A stretch of DNA of 64,000 nucleotides from Salipiger bermudensis (GTDB taxonomy: Bacteria; Pseudomonadota; Alphaproteobacteria; Rhodobacterales; Rhodobacteraceae): NCBI RefSeq assembly GCF_020171625.1, contig NZ_JAIUZY010000004.1, positions 1-64,000 of the forward strand, in the 5' to 3' direction. The notes under the pieces are model-generated. The model did no database searches. It was given only the letters and a program-made list of their open reading frames with translations, and had not been told where the DNA came from. Each line of letters opens with the position of its first letter. Positions within the stretch are counted from its first letter, which is position 1. Position numbers and translations under genes: made by a program. This document shows positions 1 through 8,801 of this stretch, one piece after another.

Positions 1-52
1 GGGTGGGCGGGCGGGAGCGCCGCCACCGGGGCGGCCCGACGCCGGCACCGGC

Positions 53-1657
53 TCACATCCGGAACACGCCAAAGCGGGTCTCCTCGATCGGCGCGTTGAG
101 GCTGGCCGAGAGCGACAGCGCCAGCACCTCGCGCGACTTGCGCGGATCGACGATCCCGTCATCCCAGAGCCGGGCCGAGGCGTAGAGCGGATGCGACTGG
201 CGCTCGAACATCTCGATGGTCGGGCGCTTGAACGCCGCTTCGTCCTCGGCGGACCAGTCGCCGCCGCTGCGCTCGATGGCGTCGCGCTTGACCGTGGCCA
301 GCACGCCCGCGGCCTGCTCGCCGCCCATCACCGAGATCCGGCTGTTGGGCCAGCTCCACAGGAAGCGCGGCTGATAGGCCCGCCCCGCCATGCCGTAGTT
401 TCCCGCCCCGAAGGAGCCGCCCACCAGCATGGTGATCTTCGGCACGCTGGTCGTCGCCACCGCGGTCACCATCTTGGCGCCGTGCCGCGCGATGCCCTCG
501 TTCTCGTATTTCCGCCCCACCATGAAGCCGGTGATGTTCTGCAGGAAGACCAGCGGGATGCGGCGCTGCGAGCAGAGCTCGACGAAATGCGCGCCCTTCT
601 GCGCCGCCTCCGAGAACAGAACGCCGTTGTTGGCGATGATCCCCACCGGCCAGCCGTCCACATGGGCAAAGCCCGTCACCAGTGTCTCGCCGTAGCGCGG
701 CTTGAACTCGTCGAAGCGCGAGCCGTCCACCAGCCGCGCGATGACCTCGCGGATGTCATAGGGGGTACGCAGATCGCCCGGGACCACCCCGAGGATCTCT
801 TCGGGATCGTAGGCCGGCGCCTCCGGCGTCTCTCGCAGCACCTCCGCGCCGGCGCTGCCGCCCAGCGACCCCACCGCCCGGCGCGCCAGCGCCAGCGCGT
901 GGGCGTCGTCCTCGGCGAGGTAATCGGCCACGCCCGAAAGCCGCGTGTGCACGTCACCGCCGCCGAGATCCTCGGCGCTCACCACCTCGCCCGTCGCCGC
1001 CTTCACCAGCGGCGGCCCGGCAAGGAAGATCGTGCCCTGCTCCTTCACGATGATGGTCACGTCCGACATCGCCGGCACGTAGGCGCCCCCCGCGGTGCAC
1101 GAGCCCATCACCACGGCGATCTGCGGAATGTTCTTCGCGCTCATCCGCGCCTGGTTGTAGAAGATCCGGCCGAAATGGTCGCGGTCCGGGAAGACCTCGT
1201 CCTGGTTCGGCAGGTTGGCGCCGCCGCTGTCCACGAGGTAGACGCAGGGCAGCCGGTTCTCCTCGGCGATCTCCTGTGCGCGCAGGTGCTTCTTGACGCT
1301 CATCGGGTAGTAGGTGCCGCCCTTCACCGTCGCGTCGTTGCACACCACCATGACCTCGCGGCCCTTCACCCGCCCGATGCCGGCGATCACCCCGGCCGCC
1401 GGCGCCGCGCCGTCATACATGTCGTGCGCCGCCGTCGCCCCGATCTCGAGGAAAGGCGAGCCCGGATCAAGCAGGTTGGATACCCGCTCCCGCGGCAGCA
1501 TCTTGCCGCGCGAGAGGTGCCGCTCGCGCGCCCGCTCCCCGCCGCCGGCCGCTGCCAGCTCCGCCGCCGCGCGCACCGTCTCGAGCGCCTCGAGATGGGC
1601 GGCCCGGTTGGCGGTGAAACCCTCCGACGAGGGGATTGCCGTTGACGCCAGTTTCAT
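53..1657 (-). CDS. mccB: Methylcrotonyl-CoA carboxylase, carboxyltransferase (beta) subunit
   Basis: This 534-residue protein is the carboxyltransferase subunit of 3-methylcrotonyl-CoA carboxylase, a biotin-dependent step of leucine breakdown in the cytoplasm. The length matches the family (about 535). Crotonase-fold signatures are visible: a conserved N-terminal [16 protein letters not shown] region, a [15 protein letters not shown] acyl-CoA site, and a C-terminal [16 protein letters not shown] plus [13 protein letters not shown] stretch. I start it at the ATG that overlaps the stop of the upstream ligase by 4 nt (ATGA), so the two are translationally coupled; a longer in-frame reading upstream is the ligase gene's shadow. 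The alpha (biotin carboxylase) subunit is expected beyond the left edge. Function is known family knowledge and confidence is high; propionyl-CoA carboxylase is less likely given the leucine-pathway neighbours. Confidence 0.93.
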   Translation of the reverse strand: MKLASTAIPSSEGFTANRAAHLEALETVRAAAELAAAGGGERARERHLSRGKMLPRERVSNLLDPGSPFLEIGATAAHDMYDGAAPAAGVIAGIGRVKGREVMVVCNDATVKGGTYYPMSVKKHLRAQEIAEENRLPCVYLVDSGGANLPNQDEVFPDRDHFGRIFYNQARMSAKNIPQIAVVMGSCTAGGAYVPAMSDVTIIVKEQGTIFLAGPPLVKAATGEVVSAEDLGGGDVHTRLSGVADYLAEDDAHALALARRAVGSLGGSAGAEVLRETPEAPAYDPEEILGVVPGDLRTPYDIREVIARLVDGSRFDEFKPRYGETLVTGFAHVDGWPVGIIANNGVLFSEAAQKGAHFVELCSQRRIPLVFLQNITGFMVGRKYENEGIARHGAKMVTAVATTSVPKITMLVGGSFGAGNYGMAGRAYQPRFLWSWPNSRISVMGGEQAAGVLATVKRDAIERSGGDWSAEDEAAFKRPTIEMFERQSHPLYASARLWDDGIVDPRKSREVLALSLSASLNAPIEETRFGVFRM

Positions 1658-3258
1658 GAAACCTCCCCGGCCGCTTCGGCCTCGCTTTCGGCGGCCGCGC
1701 GGGCCTTGAGTTGCTTGCGGATCACCTTGCCCGTCACCGTCATCGGCAGCGCATCTAGGAACCCGATTTCCCTTGGATAGGAATAGCTTGCGAGCCTGTC
1801 CTTGACCCATGCCTGAAGCTCTTCGGCGCTCGGATCGTGGCCCGGCTTGCGCACGACATACGCCTTGACCAGCTCGGTGCGCAGGGCGCAGGGCTTGCCC
1901 ACCACCCCGACCGTCGCGACGCCGGGATGAGTCAGCAGGCAATCCTCGATCTCCGCCGGGCCGATGCGGTAGCCGGCCGAGGTGATGACATCGTCCTCGC
2001 GCCCGACAAAGCGCAGATAGCCGTCCTCCCAGACGCCCCGGTCCCCCGTCACCAACCAGTCGCCGCGAAACTTTTTCGCGGTTTCCTCGGGCGCGTTCCA
2101 GTAGCCCAGCATCATCGAGCCCGCGCCCCGCGCGATGGCCACGTCGCCCTCGCCCGTCACCTCGTTGCCGTCCTCGTCGACGATGCCGATGCGGAACCCC
2201 GGCACCGGCTTGCCGATGCAGCCGGGGCGCGCCGGGAACAGCGCCGCGCAGGAACTGGCGACCATGTTGCACTCGGTCTGGCCGTAGAACTCGTTGATCT
2301 CGCGACCGAAGGCCTCGCGCCCCCAGGCCAGCATCTCGGCGCCGAGCGGCTCTCCGCCGCTGGCCACCGAGCGCAGACCGGTGATCCGGGCCCCCGCGGC
2401 CTTCAGCATCCTCAGCGCGGTCGGTGGAAAGAACACGTTGCGCACGGCGCCCTCGCGGCAGATGCGCAGGCACGCGTCGACGTCGAAGCGCGCCATCCGC
2501 GCCGCGACCACCGGCACCCCGAGATAGAGCCCCGGCATCAGCACGTCGAACAGCCCGCCGATCCAGGCCCAGTCCGCCGGGGTCCAGAGCACATCACCCT
2601 CCTGCCCCAGCAGATCGTGGCTCATTTCGACGCCCGGCATGTGACCGGCCAGCACGCCGTGTCCGTGGAGTGCGCCCTTGGGCCGCCCCGTGGTGCCGGA
2701 TGTATAGATCAGCACCGCCGGATCGCGCGGCCCGGTGGCCTCGGCAGGCCGGGCAACCGGCTCGGGCAGCGCCTCCTCGGTGAGCACAGCCACGTCGAAG
2801 GCGCGGAGCATGGCCGCCCCTTCGTCATCGCTCACCACCGCCCGCGCGCCGCTGTCCGCGAGGCGCGAGGCCAGCGCATCGTGCCGGAAGAGCTTGAACA
2901 GCGGCACCGAGATCGCCCCCATCCGCCAGACCGCCACATGCGCCGCCGCGCAGAGCGGCCCCTGCGAGAGCAGCACCCCGACCCGGTCGCCGCGCGCAAT
3001 GCCCTGCGCCCTCAGCCAGGCTTCGACCTGCTGCGACAGGCGCTGCAGCGCCGCGTAGCTGACGGACACAGGCGTTTCGCCGCGCAGATCGACGATCGCA
3101 GTCCGCGCGGGAAAGGCCGCCGCCCAGCTGTCGCAGACCTCGGTGGCAAGGTTGACCTGCGCCTCTGCGGGCCAGCGAAACGCGGCCCTCAGGCCGTCAT
3201 ATCCGACCCCGCGCGCGAGCACTGCGCGCGCCAGTATGTCCCGCGTGGCCCCCGTCAT
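1654..3258 (-). CDS. AMP-dependent acyl-CoA ligase of the leucine catabolism cluster
   Basis: A 534-residue ANL-superfamily enzyme expected to activate a carboxylic acid with ATP and CoA. Visible motifs in order: the P-loop-like [11 protein letters not shown], the adenine-binding YGQTECN, the TGDRG aspartate motif, the hinge [16 protein letters not shown], and the C-terminal catalytic lysine in TVTGKVIRK. It ends inside the start codon of mccB (ATGA overlap), so it belongs to the same transcript. The start is set at the MTGATRD methionine; an ATG 13 codons upstream has weaker support. Similar ligases sit in leu/liu clusters of related bacteria, but the substrate cannot be read from the sequence: acetoacetate, a medium-chain acid or a branched acid are all possible. 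Confidence 0.85.
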   Translation of the reverse strand: MTGATRDILARAVLARGVGYDGLRAAFRWPAEAQVNLATEVCDSWAAAFPARTAIVDLRGETPVSVSYAALQRLSQQVEAWLRAQGIARGDRVGVLLSQGPLCAAAHVAVWRMGAISVPLFKLFRHDALASRLADSGARAVVSDDEGAAMLRAFDVAVLTEEALPEPVARPAEATGPRDPAVLIYTSGTTGRPKGALHGHGVLAGHMPGVEMSHDLLGQEGDVLWTPADWAWIGGLFDVLMPGLYLGVPVVAARMARFDVDACLRICREGAVRNVFFPPTALRMLKAAGARITGLRSVASGGEPLGAEMLAWGREAFGREINEFYGQTECNMVASSCAALFPARPGCIGKPVPGFRIGIVDEDGNEVTGEGDVAIARGAGSMMLGYWNAPEETAKKFRGDWLVTGDRGVWEDGYLRFVGREDDVITSAGYRIGPAEIEDCLLTHPGVATVGVVGKPCALRTELVKAYVVRKPGHDPSAEELQAWVKDRLASYSYPREIGFLDALPMTVTGKVIRKQLKARAAAESEAEAAGEVS

Positions 3259-3344
3259 GACGGCGCTCCGAGTTGCGGGGAAACGTACATTCCACAATCA
3301 GGATATGACCCTTTTGCAACAGCCGCGTGGTGCCCCCTATCCAC

Positions 3345-3358
3345 TTGATGCAGATCAA
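3345..3358. promoter_or_regulatory. FNR/FnrL-type binding site upstream of ompW
   Basis: TTGATgcagATCAA is an exact match to the FNR consensus TTGAT-N4-ATCAA. It lies 46 nt before the chosen OmpW start and 86 nt from the divergent ligase start. FNR control of ompW is established in other proteobacteria, so oxygen-responsive expression of the porin is the natural reading. Whether it also affects the divergent ligase gene is unknown. Confidence 0.8.
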
Positions 3359-3404
3359 CCTTTTCCGACCCCGACTCGGTGCAAGACGACGGGGAAACGA
3401 ACCA

Positions 3405-4022
3405 ATGGGCACTGATATGAAAAAGACGCTCCTCCTCACCGCCGCCATGCTTGCGATGACCTCCACCGCGGCGCTTGCGCAATCCAAGGGCGACATGACG
3501 CTCGGCTTCGGCCTCGCATGGGTCAACCCCGCCGACGACAACGGCAGCCTGCTCGACGGCGCGCTCGACACCGAAGTTCTGGGCGACACCCAGCTGTCGC
3601 TGACCTTCGAATACTTCATCATGGACAACCTCGGCATCGAGGTTCTGGCCGCCACGCCCTTCACCCAGAAGGTCGAGGTGAACGGAGAGCAGGCCGTCGA
3701 CGTCAAGCACCTGCCGCCCACCGTGTCGATGAACTACCACTTCCAGACCGGAACCGGCTTCACCCCCTTCGTCGGCCTCGGTGTGAACTACACCACCGTT
3801 CTGTCGCTCGATGACCAGCAGATCTCCGGCCTCGATGTCGAGGACAGCTGGGGCTGGGCCGGCCATATCGGCTTCGACTACGCCCTGACCGAGACCAGCG
3901 CGATCCGTCTCGACGCGCGCTACATCGACATCGATCTCGATGTCGATCTGGACGGCACCGACATCGGCACCGTCGAGGTCGACCCGTGGGTCATCGGCGC
4001 GAGCTACATCGTGCGCTTCTGA
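3405..4022 (+). CDS. ompW: OmpW-family outer membrane beta-barrel protein
   Basis: A 205-residue precursor with a signal peptide (MKK, then a hydrophobic stretch, cleavage near ALAQS) followed by an eight-stranded barrel. Typical OmpW features are the early LGFGLAWVNPADDNG segment, the THFTPFVG-like GFTPFVGLGVNYT segment, the WGWAGHIGFDYALT turn, and a terminal aromatic (VRF) for outer-membrane insertion by the BAM complex. OmpW proteins pass small hydrophobic compounds. The start at 3405 (MGTDMKK) has a GGGGAA motif at good spacing; 3417 (MKKTLL) is an alternative and gives the same mature protein. The gene sits in the opposite orientation within a leucine-catabolism cluster and has a perfect FNR-type box upstream and a strong terminator downstream. 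Confidence 0.88.
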   Translation: MGTDMKKTLLLTAAMLAMTSTAALAQSKGDMTLGFGLAWVNPADDNGSLLDGALDTEVLGDTQLSLTFEYFIMDNLGIEVLAATPFTQKVEVNGEQAVDVKHLPPTVSMNYHFQTGTGFTPFVGLGVNYTTVLSLDDQQISGLDVEDSWGWAGHIGFDYALTETSAIRLDARYIDIDLDVDLDGTDIGTVEVDPWVIGASYIVRF

Positions 4023-4048
4023 GCGCACCATCCTTTTCGACCGACTTC

Positions 4049-4075
4049 GGAGCCCCCATGCGGGGCTCCTTTTTT
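4049..4075 (+). terminator. Rho-independent terminator after ompW
   Basis: Stem GGAGCCCC / GGGGCTCC with a 5-nt loop (CATGC) and a following run of six T. It lies 27 nt after the ompW stop. The convergent ivd gene ends at 4092, so on the other strand the hairpin may also help end the ivd transcript. Confidence 0.9.
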
Positions 4076-4091
4076 GTGCGCGGACCATGGC

Positions 4092-5255
4092 TCAGCCCAT
4101 CGCCGCCATGAGTTCGCGTCCAACCAGCATCCGGCGGATCTCGGATGTGCCGGCGCCGATCTCCATCAGCTTGGCGTCGCGGAACAGTCGCGCCACCGGT
4201 GCGTCGGACAGGAAGCCCGCGCCGCCCATCGCCTGCACCGCCTGATGTGCCTGAACCATCGCCTGCTCGGAGGCATACAGGCAGCAGGCCGCCGCGTCCT
4301 GCCGGGTCACGTCGCCCCGGTCACAGGCCTTGGCGACTTCGTAAACATAGGCCCGGGCCGAGTTCATCGCCGTATACATGTCGGCGATCTTGCCCTGCAT
4401 GAGCTGAAAGCTTCCGATCGGCTGGCCGAACTGCTTGCGCTCGGCCATGTAAGGCATGATCTCGTCGAGACAGGCCGCCATGATCCCGGTGCCGATGCCC
4501 GCGAGCACCACGCGCTCGTAATCGAGCCCCGACATCAGCACCCGCACGCCCTTGCCCTCCTCGCCGAGAACGTTGTCGAACGGCACCTCGACATCGTCGA
4601 AGATCAGCTCGGCGGTGTTCGAGCCGCGCATCCCGAGCTTGTCGAAATGCGGGCTGGTGGAAAAGCCGGTCATGCTCTTCTCGATCAGGAAGGCGGTGAT
4701 GCCCTTCGAACCCGCGTCGGGGTCGGTCTTGGCATAGACCACCAGCGTGTCGGCATCGGGGCCGTTGGTGATCCAGTACTTGTTGCCGTTCAGCACGAAG
4801 CGGTCGTTCTTCTTTTCTGCGCGCAGCTTCATGCTGACCACGTCCGAGCCCGCCCCGGCCTCCGACATCGCCAGTGCGCCGACGTGCTCCCCCGAGACCA
4901 GCCCGGGCAGGTATTTCGCTTTTTGCTCCTCCGAGCCGTTCAGCTTGATCTGGTTGACGCAGAGATTGGAATGGGCGCCGTAGGACAGCGACACCGAGGC
5001 CGAGGCGCGGGCGATCTCCTCGACCGCAATGACGTGGGCGAGATAGCCCATGCCGGCGCCGCCGAACTCTTCCGGCACGGTGATTCCGAGCAGGCCCAGC
5101 TCGCCCATCTCGGCCCACAGCTCGTTGGGAAAGGCGTTCGAGGCATCGACCTCGGCTGCCATCGGCTTCACCCGATCCTGGGCCCAGCGATGCACCATCT
5201 CGCGCAGCGCATTCACATCCTCGCCCAGATCAAAGCTCATGACCGCGTTGAACAT
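4092..5255 (-). CDS. ivd: Isovaleryl-CoA dehydrogenase
   Basis: A 387-residue acyl-CoA dehydrogenase that oxidises isovaleryl-CoA to 3-methylcrotonyl-CoA, passing electrons to ETF. The FAD/substrate segment [14 protein letters not shown] and the C-terminal [19 protein letters not shown] are typical. In the [10 protein letters not shown] helix the glutamate is at the place where isovaleryl-CoA dehydrogenase carries its catalytic base, unlike most short-chain acyl-CoA dehydrogenases, which supports this assignment; the following [20 protein letters not shown] also fits. The start is set at 5255 by a strong GGAGGAGGG ribosome-binding site; the longer reading would remove it. Product feeds the ligase/mccB unit downstream, although ompW lies between in the opposite direction. 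Confidence 0.93.
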   Translation of the reverse strand: MFNAVMSFDLGEDVNALREMVHRWAQDRVKPMAAEVDASNAFPNELWAEMGELGLLGITVPEEFGGAGMGYLAHVIAVEEIARASASVSLSYGAHSNLCVNQIKLNGSEEQKAKYLPGLVSGEHVGALAMSEAGAGSDVVSMKLRAEKKNDRFVLNGNKYWITNGPDADTLVVYAKTDPDAGSKGITAFLIEKSMTGFSTSPHFDKLGMRGSNTAELIFDDVEVPFDNVLGEEGKGVRVLMSGLDYERVVLAGIGTGIMAACLDEIMPYMAERKQFGQPIGSFQLMQGKIADMYTAMNSARAYVYEVAKACDRGDVTRQDAAACCLYASEQAMVQAHQAVQAMGGAGFLSDAPVARLFRDAKLMEIGAGTSEIRRMLVGRELMAAMG

Positions 5256-5278
5256 TCCAGCCCTCCTCCCGGCGGTTA

Positions 5279-5294
5279 TTGAACGCTTGTTCAA
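5279..5294. promoter_or_regulatory. Palindromic operator candidate upstream of ivd
   Basis: TTGAACgcttGTTCAA is a perfect inverted repeat (6-4-6) 23 nt upstream of the ivd start. Its form resembles operators of TetR-type regulators of fatty-acid and branched-chain acid degradation. The cognate regulator is not in the window; this is inference from symmetry and position. Confidence 0.6.
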
Positions 5295-5412
5295 ATCTAT
5301 GCCCGCCTGCCCGCAGCCGTCAAGCCCCGTCCTTGTCGCGCCGACGCGACGACACGGAACGCGCCCGGCCCGGCCCGCGTTGGGGCGGTGAACAAAGACT
5401 TAGGAGGGCATC

Positions 5413-5883
5413 ATGTCCAAGGATCTCAAAGCCGAATTCTGGAGCCAACTGAAAGACGTGCGGGCCGGCCTGCTGGCCGCCGACGGCGAGCGCCCGGTGC
5501 CGATGTCGCCGCAGGGCGACCCCGAGGAGAAGGCGATCTGGTTCATCACCGCCAAGGGCAGCGCCGCCGACCGTGCCGCCAAGAGCGGCGGCGAGGCGTC
5601 GTTCCACGTCGCCGATTCGAAGGCGCATCTTTATGCCAACGTGTTCGGCAAGCTGGCCGTGGTGAATGACAGCGACAAGCTCGACGAGCTGTGGAACGCC
5701 TTCGCCGCCGCCTGGTTCGAGGATGGCCGCGACGACGAGGCCGTACAGCTGGTGAAGTTCACCCCGCACGAGGCCGAGGTCTGGGCCGGTGATGGTGGCG
5801 CGAGCTTCCTCTACGAGATTGCCAAGGCCAACATCACCGGTGACAAACCGGATGCCGGCGACCATGGTTGCGTGGTCTTTTGA
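5413..5883 (+). CDS. Pyridoxamine 5'-phosphate oxidase-like flavin-binding protein
   Basis: A 156-residue cytoplasmic protein of the general-stress, PNPOx-like split-barrel family. The pattern EEKAIWFITAKGSAADR, followed by SFHVADSKAHLYANVFGKLAVV and LWNAFAAAWFEDGRDD, matches these small FMN/F420-type proteins, which lack a proven reaction in most species. The ATG has an excellent AGGAGG 7 nt upstream. The creA gene follows on the same strand after 20 nt, so they may be co-transcribed. True PNP oxidase (PdxH) is unlikely because the protein is too short and lacks its C-terminal domain. Exact role unknown. Confidence 0.75.
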   Translation: MSKDLKAEFWSQLKDVRAGLLAADGERPVPMSPQGDPEEKAIWFITAKGSAADRAAKSGGEASFHVADSKAHLYANVFGKLAVVNDSDKLDELWNAFAAAWFEDGRDDEAVQLVKFTPHEAEVWAGDGGASFLYEIAKANITGDKPDAGDHGCVVF

Positions 5884-5903
5884 TCGCGCACCGGAATAAG
5901 CCA

Positions 5904-6362
5904 ATGACATCGCTCCGCCTCGCCGCCCTGCTCTGCCTTTCCCCCTTGATGGCCCAGGCCGAACAGGTTGGCGAGGTCGGGGTCGACTGGACCGGCAATG
6001 ACGTCCTGATCGAGGCGGTCGCGGACCCCAAGGTCGAGGGTGTGACCTGCCACGTCGCCTACTTCGACCGGGGTCTGTTCGACCGTCTGTCCAAAGGGAA
6101 CTGGTTCGAGGACCCCTCGAACGCCTCGATCTCATGCCGGCAGACCGGACCGATCACCGTGGGTGACATCGACCGTGATGAGGATGGCGAGGACGTGTTC
6201 AGCGCGTCGCGTTCGATCATCTTCAAGAGCCTCCGGGTGAAGCGGATCTTCGACGAGGACAACCAGACGCTGATTTACCTCGTCCATGCCAACGAGCTTG
6301 TGGACGGATCGGCCAAGCTCGCGATCTCGACCGTGCCGCTTTACGGCTCGGGCAGCGACTGA
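5904..6362 (+). CDS. creA: CreA family periplasmic protein
   Basis: A 152-residue exported protein with an N-terminal signal peptide (MTSLRLAALLCLSPLMAQAE). The mature part carries the CreA signature: EAVADPKVEGVTCHVAY, DRGLFDRLSKGNWFEDPSNASISC and an RKVIFKSLRVKRIFDE-like segment. Two cysteines may form a disulfide in the periplasm. The family is widespread in proteobacteria and its function is not known, despite the name inherited from the E. coli cre locus, whose regulators are not present here. I start it at the MTSLRL methionine because this places the signal peptide at the end; the upstream reading overlaps the previous gene. Confidence 0.85.
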   Translation: MTSLRLAALLCLSPLMAQAEQVGEVGVDWTGNDVLIEAVADPKVEGVTCHVAYFDRGLFDRLSKGNWFEDPSNASISCRQTGPITVGDIDRDEDGEDVFSASRSIIFKSLRVKRIFDEDNQTLIYLVHANELVDGSAKLAISTVPLYGSGSD

Positions 6363-6366
6363 GGGG

Positions 6367-6445
6367 CGCTGCCCCCTGTCGCACCGTAGGTGCGCTTTTT
6401 TAGGGGAGGACGCTGTCCCCTGTCGCACCGTGGGTGCGCTTCTAT
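6367..6445. repeat. Two tandem copies of a 35-nt hairpin unit, 44-nt period
   Basis: A unit beginning CGCTGcCCCCTGTCGCACCG occurs at 6367-6401 and again at 6411-6445 with only a few changes. Each carries the small hairpin GCACC-GTa/g-GGTGC followed by T-rich sequence. It directly follows creA and reads like a duplicated terminator. Confidence 0.75.
6380..6401 (+). terminator. Terminator after creA
   Basis: CGCACC-GTA-GGTGCG hairpin followed by CTTTTTT, 17 nt after the creA stop. The second tandem copy downstream has a degraded T-tract. Confidence 0.8.
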
Positions 6446-6455
6446 TTGGAAGAAG

Positions 6456-6575
6456 AGAGGGGGCTCTGCCCCCTCTTGGCCTTCGGCCAATTCACCCCCG
6501 AGGTATTTGAAAACCAACGAAGCCAGGAGCGCTGCGCCCCTGGCTTCTCTTCGTCAAAAATACTCCCGCCGGAGG
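6456..6575. repeat. Intergenic palindromic element, copy 1
   Basis: A cluster of hairpins between convergent genes: AGAGGGGGC-TCT-GCCCCCTCT (6456-6476), TTGGCC-TTC-GGCCAA, and a longer imperfect inverted repeat whose centre is GAAGCCAGG (6519-6527) / CCTGGCTTC (6539-6547). The ends carry GAGGTATTTG and AAATACTCCCGCCGGAGGC. Related strings recur near 16210-16340 and 33176-33262. It separates creA from the FAD monooxygenase and may act as a two-way terminator. Confidence 0.65.
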
Positions 6576-6622
6576 CAGGCCGGCCATTGCGACCGGGCGC
6601 CGCGCCTGAGGTGAGCGAGAGG

Positions 6623-7801
6623 TCAGCCGTCCCGCGCGGTCACGTCGTACCCGTAGATCCAGTCGAACTGCTGCATCAGGCGCTCCGGCGCAAGGCGACC
6701 GGCAAGCCCGAGGCCGAAATGCGCAACGCCGCGGATCAGGGGATTGCGCAGGTGATACTTCCACGCATTGCCATTGGCGGCGGCGACAATGCGTTCGCAG
6801 CGCGGGCGCCGGCGCTCCTGATACGAGGCGAGCGCCGCGCCCATCTCCGGTTCGTTGTCGAGCGCTGCCGCGAGGCTCCATGCGTCCTCAAGCGCCATGT
6901 TCGCCCCCTGCGCCATGAACGGCAAGGTCGGATGCACCGCGTCACCGAGCAGCGCCAGCCCTTCGTCATACCAGTGGCAGGCCACCGGGTGGCGGAACAG
7001 GCCCCAGAGCCCGACCCGGTCGACCGCGTTCAGCATTACCGGAACATCTCCGCCGAAGCCCGCGAAAGCGGCGCGCAGGTTGGCGGGGGCATCTTCGTGC
7101 GACCAGCCCTCCTCGGCCCAGCTGTCGCGCTCCTGTGCGGCCACGATATTGACGCTCAGACCGTCGCGCAGCGGGTAGCTCACCAGGTGCCGGCCCGGCC
7201 CCATATGCACCTGCGCCTCGGGCGGGTGGCCGGTCAGGTTCGGGATCACCGCGCGCCACGCCACCTGACGGGTGAAGGTGGGGGACGCAGTGCCATTCAA
7301 AGCGCCGCGGATCACCGAGTGCAGCCCATCGGCGCCGATGACGAGATCGGCGCAAACCCTGTCGCCATTGGCCAGCGACAGCTCCGGTCGCGGCCCCGGC
7401 CTGACACTGGTGACCTTCTGCAACAGCCGGATGGTCACGCCGGCCTCGCGCGCCGCGTCGGCGAGAAGCTCGATCAGATCGGCGCGATGGACGAAGTAGT
7501 AGCCCTGCGCGGGCGGCAGTCGGTCGAGATCGAGCCGCGTCACCTCGGCGCCGTCGCGGTAGTCGCGCAGCCGCACCGCCCGACCGCGGCAGGAGCGCGC
7601 GCGCAGCGCTTCCCCCAGGCCCAGCGCCTCGATCACCCGCAGGCCGTTCGGGCTCACTTGGATGCCGGCGCCAACCTCGGTGATGGCACCGGCCTGTTCC
7701 AGCACCCGCACCTCGGCGCCGCGCTGGCGCAGCGCGAGGGCCGCTGCCAGCCCGCCGATGCCGCCGCCCGCGACGATGATCTCAAGGCCCTTCAGCCCCA
7801 T
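6623..7801 (-). CDS. FAD-dependent monooxygenase, salicylate/3-hydroxybenzoate hydroxylase type
   Basis: A 392-residue class A flavoprotein hydroxylase. The N-terminal Rossmann motif VAGGGIGGLAAALALRQRG binds FAD, the middle motif IGADGLHSVIRG contacts FAD and NAD(P)H, and the third motif LLGDAVHPTLPFMAQGANMALEDAW binds the ribityl chain. This arrangement is shared by salicylate hydroxylases, 3-hydroxybenzoate 6-hydroxylases and related aromatic monooxygenases, so the substrate is probably an aromatic acid, but no ring-cleavage genes are nearby to fix it. The start has an AAGGAGA motif. It follows dksA on the same strand after 130 nt and could be read through from it. Confidence 0.8.
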   Translation of the reverse strand: MGLKGLEIIVAGGGIGGLAAALALRQRGAEVRVLEQAGAITEVGAGIQVSPNGLRVIEALGLGEALRARSCRGRAVRLRDYRDGAEVTRLDLDRLPPAQGYYFVHRADLIELLADAAREAGVTIRLLQKVTSVRPGPRPELSLANGDRVCADLVIGADGLHSVIRGALNGTASPTFTRQVAWRAVIPNLTGHPPEAQVHMGPGRHLVSYPLRDGLSVNIVAAQERDSWAEEGWSHEDAPANLRAAFAGFGGDVPVMLNAVDRVGLWGLFRHPVACHWYDEGLALLGDAVHPTLPFMAQGANMALEDAWSLAAALDNEPEMGAALASYQERRRPRCERIVAAANGNAWKYHLRNPLIRGVAHFGLGLAGRLAPERLMQQFDWIYGYDVTARDG

Positions 7802-7931
7802 GCCGTCTCTCCTTCAGCGCCGCCGGCCCTCTGCAGGCCGGGGCGAAGACGCAAAACGCCGAGGCGTGGCCCCGGCGCTCTGCGTATCGTGTCCTTCGCC
7901 GGGCCGGCCCGAAATTGGCCGCCCGCCGGGG

Positions 7932-8354
7932 TCAGTCGTCGCGATGCACTTTCTCGCGGCGCTCGTGACGCTCCTGGGCCTCTAGGCTCATGGTCGCGAT
8001 CGGGCGGGCGTCGAGGCGTTTGAGCGAGATCGGCTCGCCGGTGACCTCGCAATAGCCGTATTCCCCCTCGTCGATGCGGCGCAGGGCCGAGTCGATCTTG
8101 GACACCAGCTTGCGCTGGCGGTCCCGCGTGCGCAGTTCGAGCGCACGGTCGGTTTCTTCGCTGGCGCGGTCGGTGACGTCGGGGATGTTGCGGGTGGCTT
8201 CCTGCAGGGCCTCGATGGTGTCGCGGCTTTCGGCAAGAATGTCGTTCTTCCAGGCAATCAACTTGCGGCGGAAATATTCGAGCTGACGGTCGTTCATGAA
8301 CGGCTCGTCCTCGGCGGGACGATAGTCGTCCGGTAGAAAGGTTTCGGGCTTCAT
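7932..8354 (-). CDS. dksA: RNA polymerase-binding transcription factor DksA, zinc-finger-poor type
   Basis: A 140-residue DksA, which binds the RNA polymerase secondary channel and works with ppGpp. The coiled-coil tip motif is present as NIPDVTDRASEE, keeping both functional aspartates (DxxDxA). The C-terminal globular domain has YGYCEVTGEPISLKRLDARP followed by MSLEAQERHE: only one of the four zinc cysteines remains (C, T, S, A at the four positions). Related non-canonical DksA proteins in Rhodobacter are known to function. The start at 8354 has an AGGGAG motif and removes a long spurious N-terminal extension. Stringent-response regulator; high confidence. Confidence 0.93.
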   Translation of the reverse strand: MKPETFLPDDYRPAEDEPFMNDRQLEYFRRKLIAWKNDILAESRDTIEALQEATRNIPDVTDRASEETDRALELRTRDRQRKLVSKIDSALRRIDEGEYGYCEVTGEPISLKRLDARPIATMSLEAQERHERREKVHRDD

Positions 8355-8801
8355 TTCTGCTCCCTCTGAAAAGCCGATCCACCGTTTCGGTTGACCCTGA
8401 ACAGCGCCGGCACCCCTTGCGAGGCTGGAAGTATCCCAAGGCCGGCAGGTTGTCACTACACAATCACACGGCGCGGGGTTGAATCGCGCCATTCGCACAC
8501 CAAGTGATCGCCGCCCCTCATCGGGCGGTTTGACAATGCCGCGGCAACCCGGAGATTGTCCTGTTTTTGCTCGAAAAACCGACATCCGCGAGGCATGTTT
8601 GCGGGCGTGCTCCCCGCGACGCGCGCAGCACCTTGTCCATCCGGCCCGACGATCGGTGCGGCCAGAGCAGCGCCGCGGCGAGCGCGTCAGGCCAGCGCCC
8701 GCGCAAGCAGTGGGTGCATCGGCAGCGAGCCCCCTGCTGCACGCTTGCATGGCTGCAGTCCGGTCTTTATCCCCTATCGGGAAACCACTCCGGAGACCAC
8801 G
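8355..8801. other. 447-nt intergenic region between dksA and the MoxR gene
   Basis: Holds the divergent promoters of dksA and the MoxR-type ATPase. The only structure I can point to is the hairpin CCGCCC-CTCATC-GGGCGG at 8511-8528, followed by TTTGAC. No convincing coding frame; the several readings across it are shadows. Confidence 0.5.

Noticed and set aside
191-1645. Plus-strand open frame of 484 codons
   Set aside because: Antisense shadow of mccB with arginine/histidine-rich composition.
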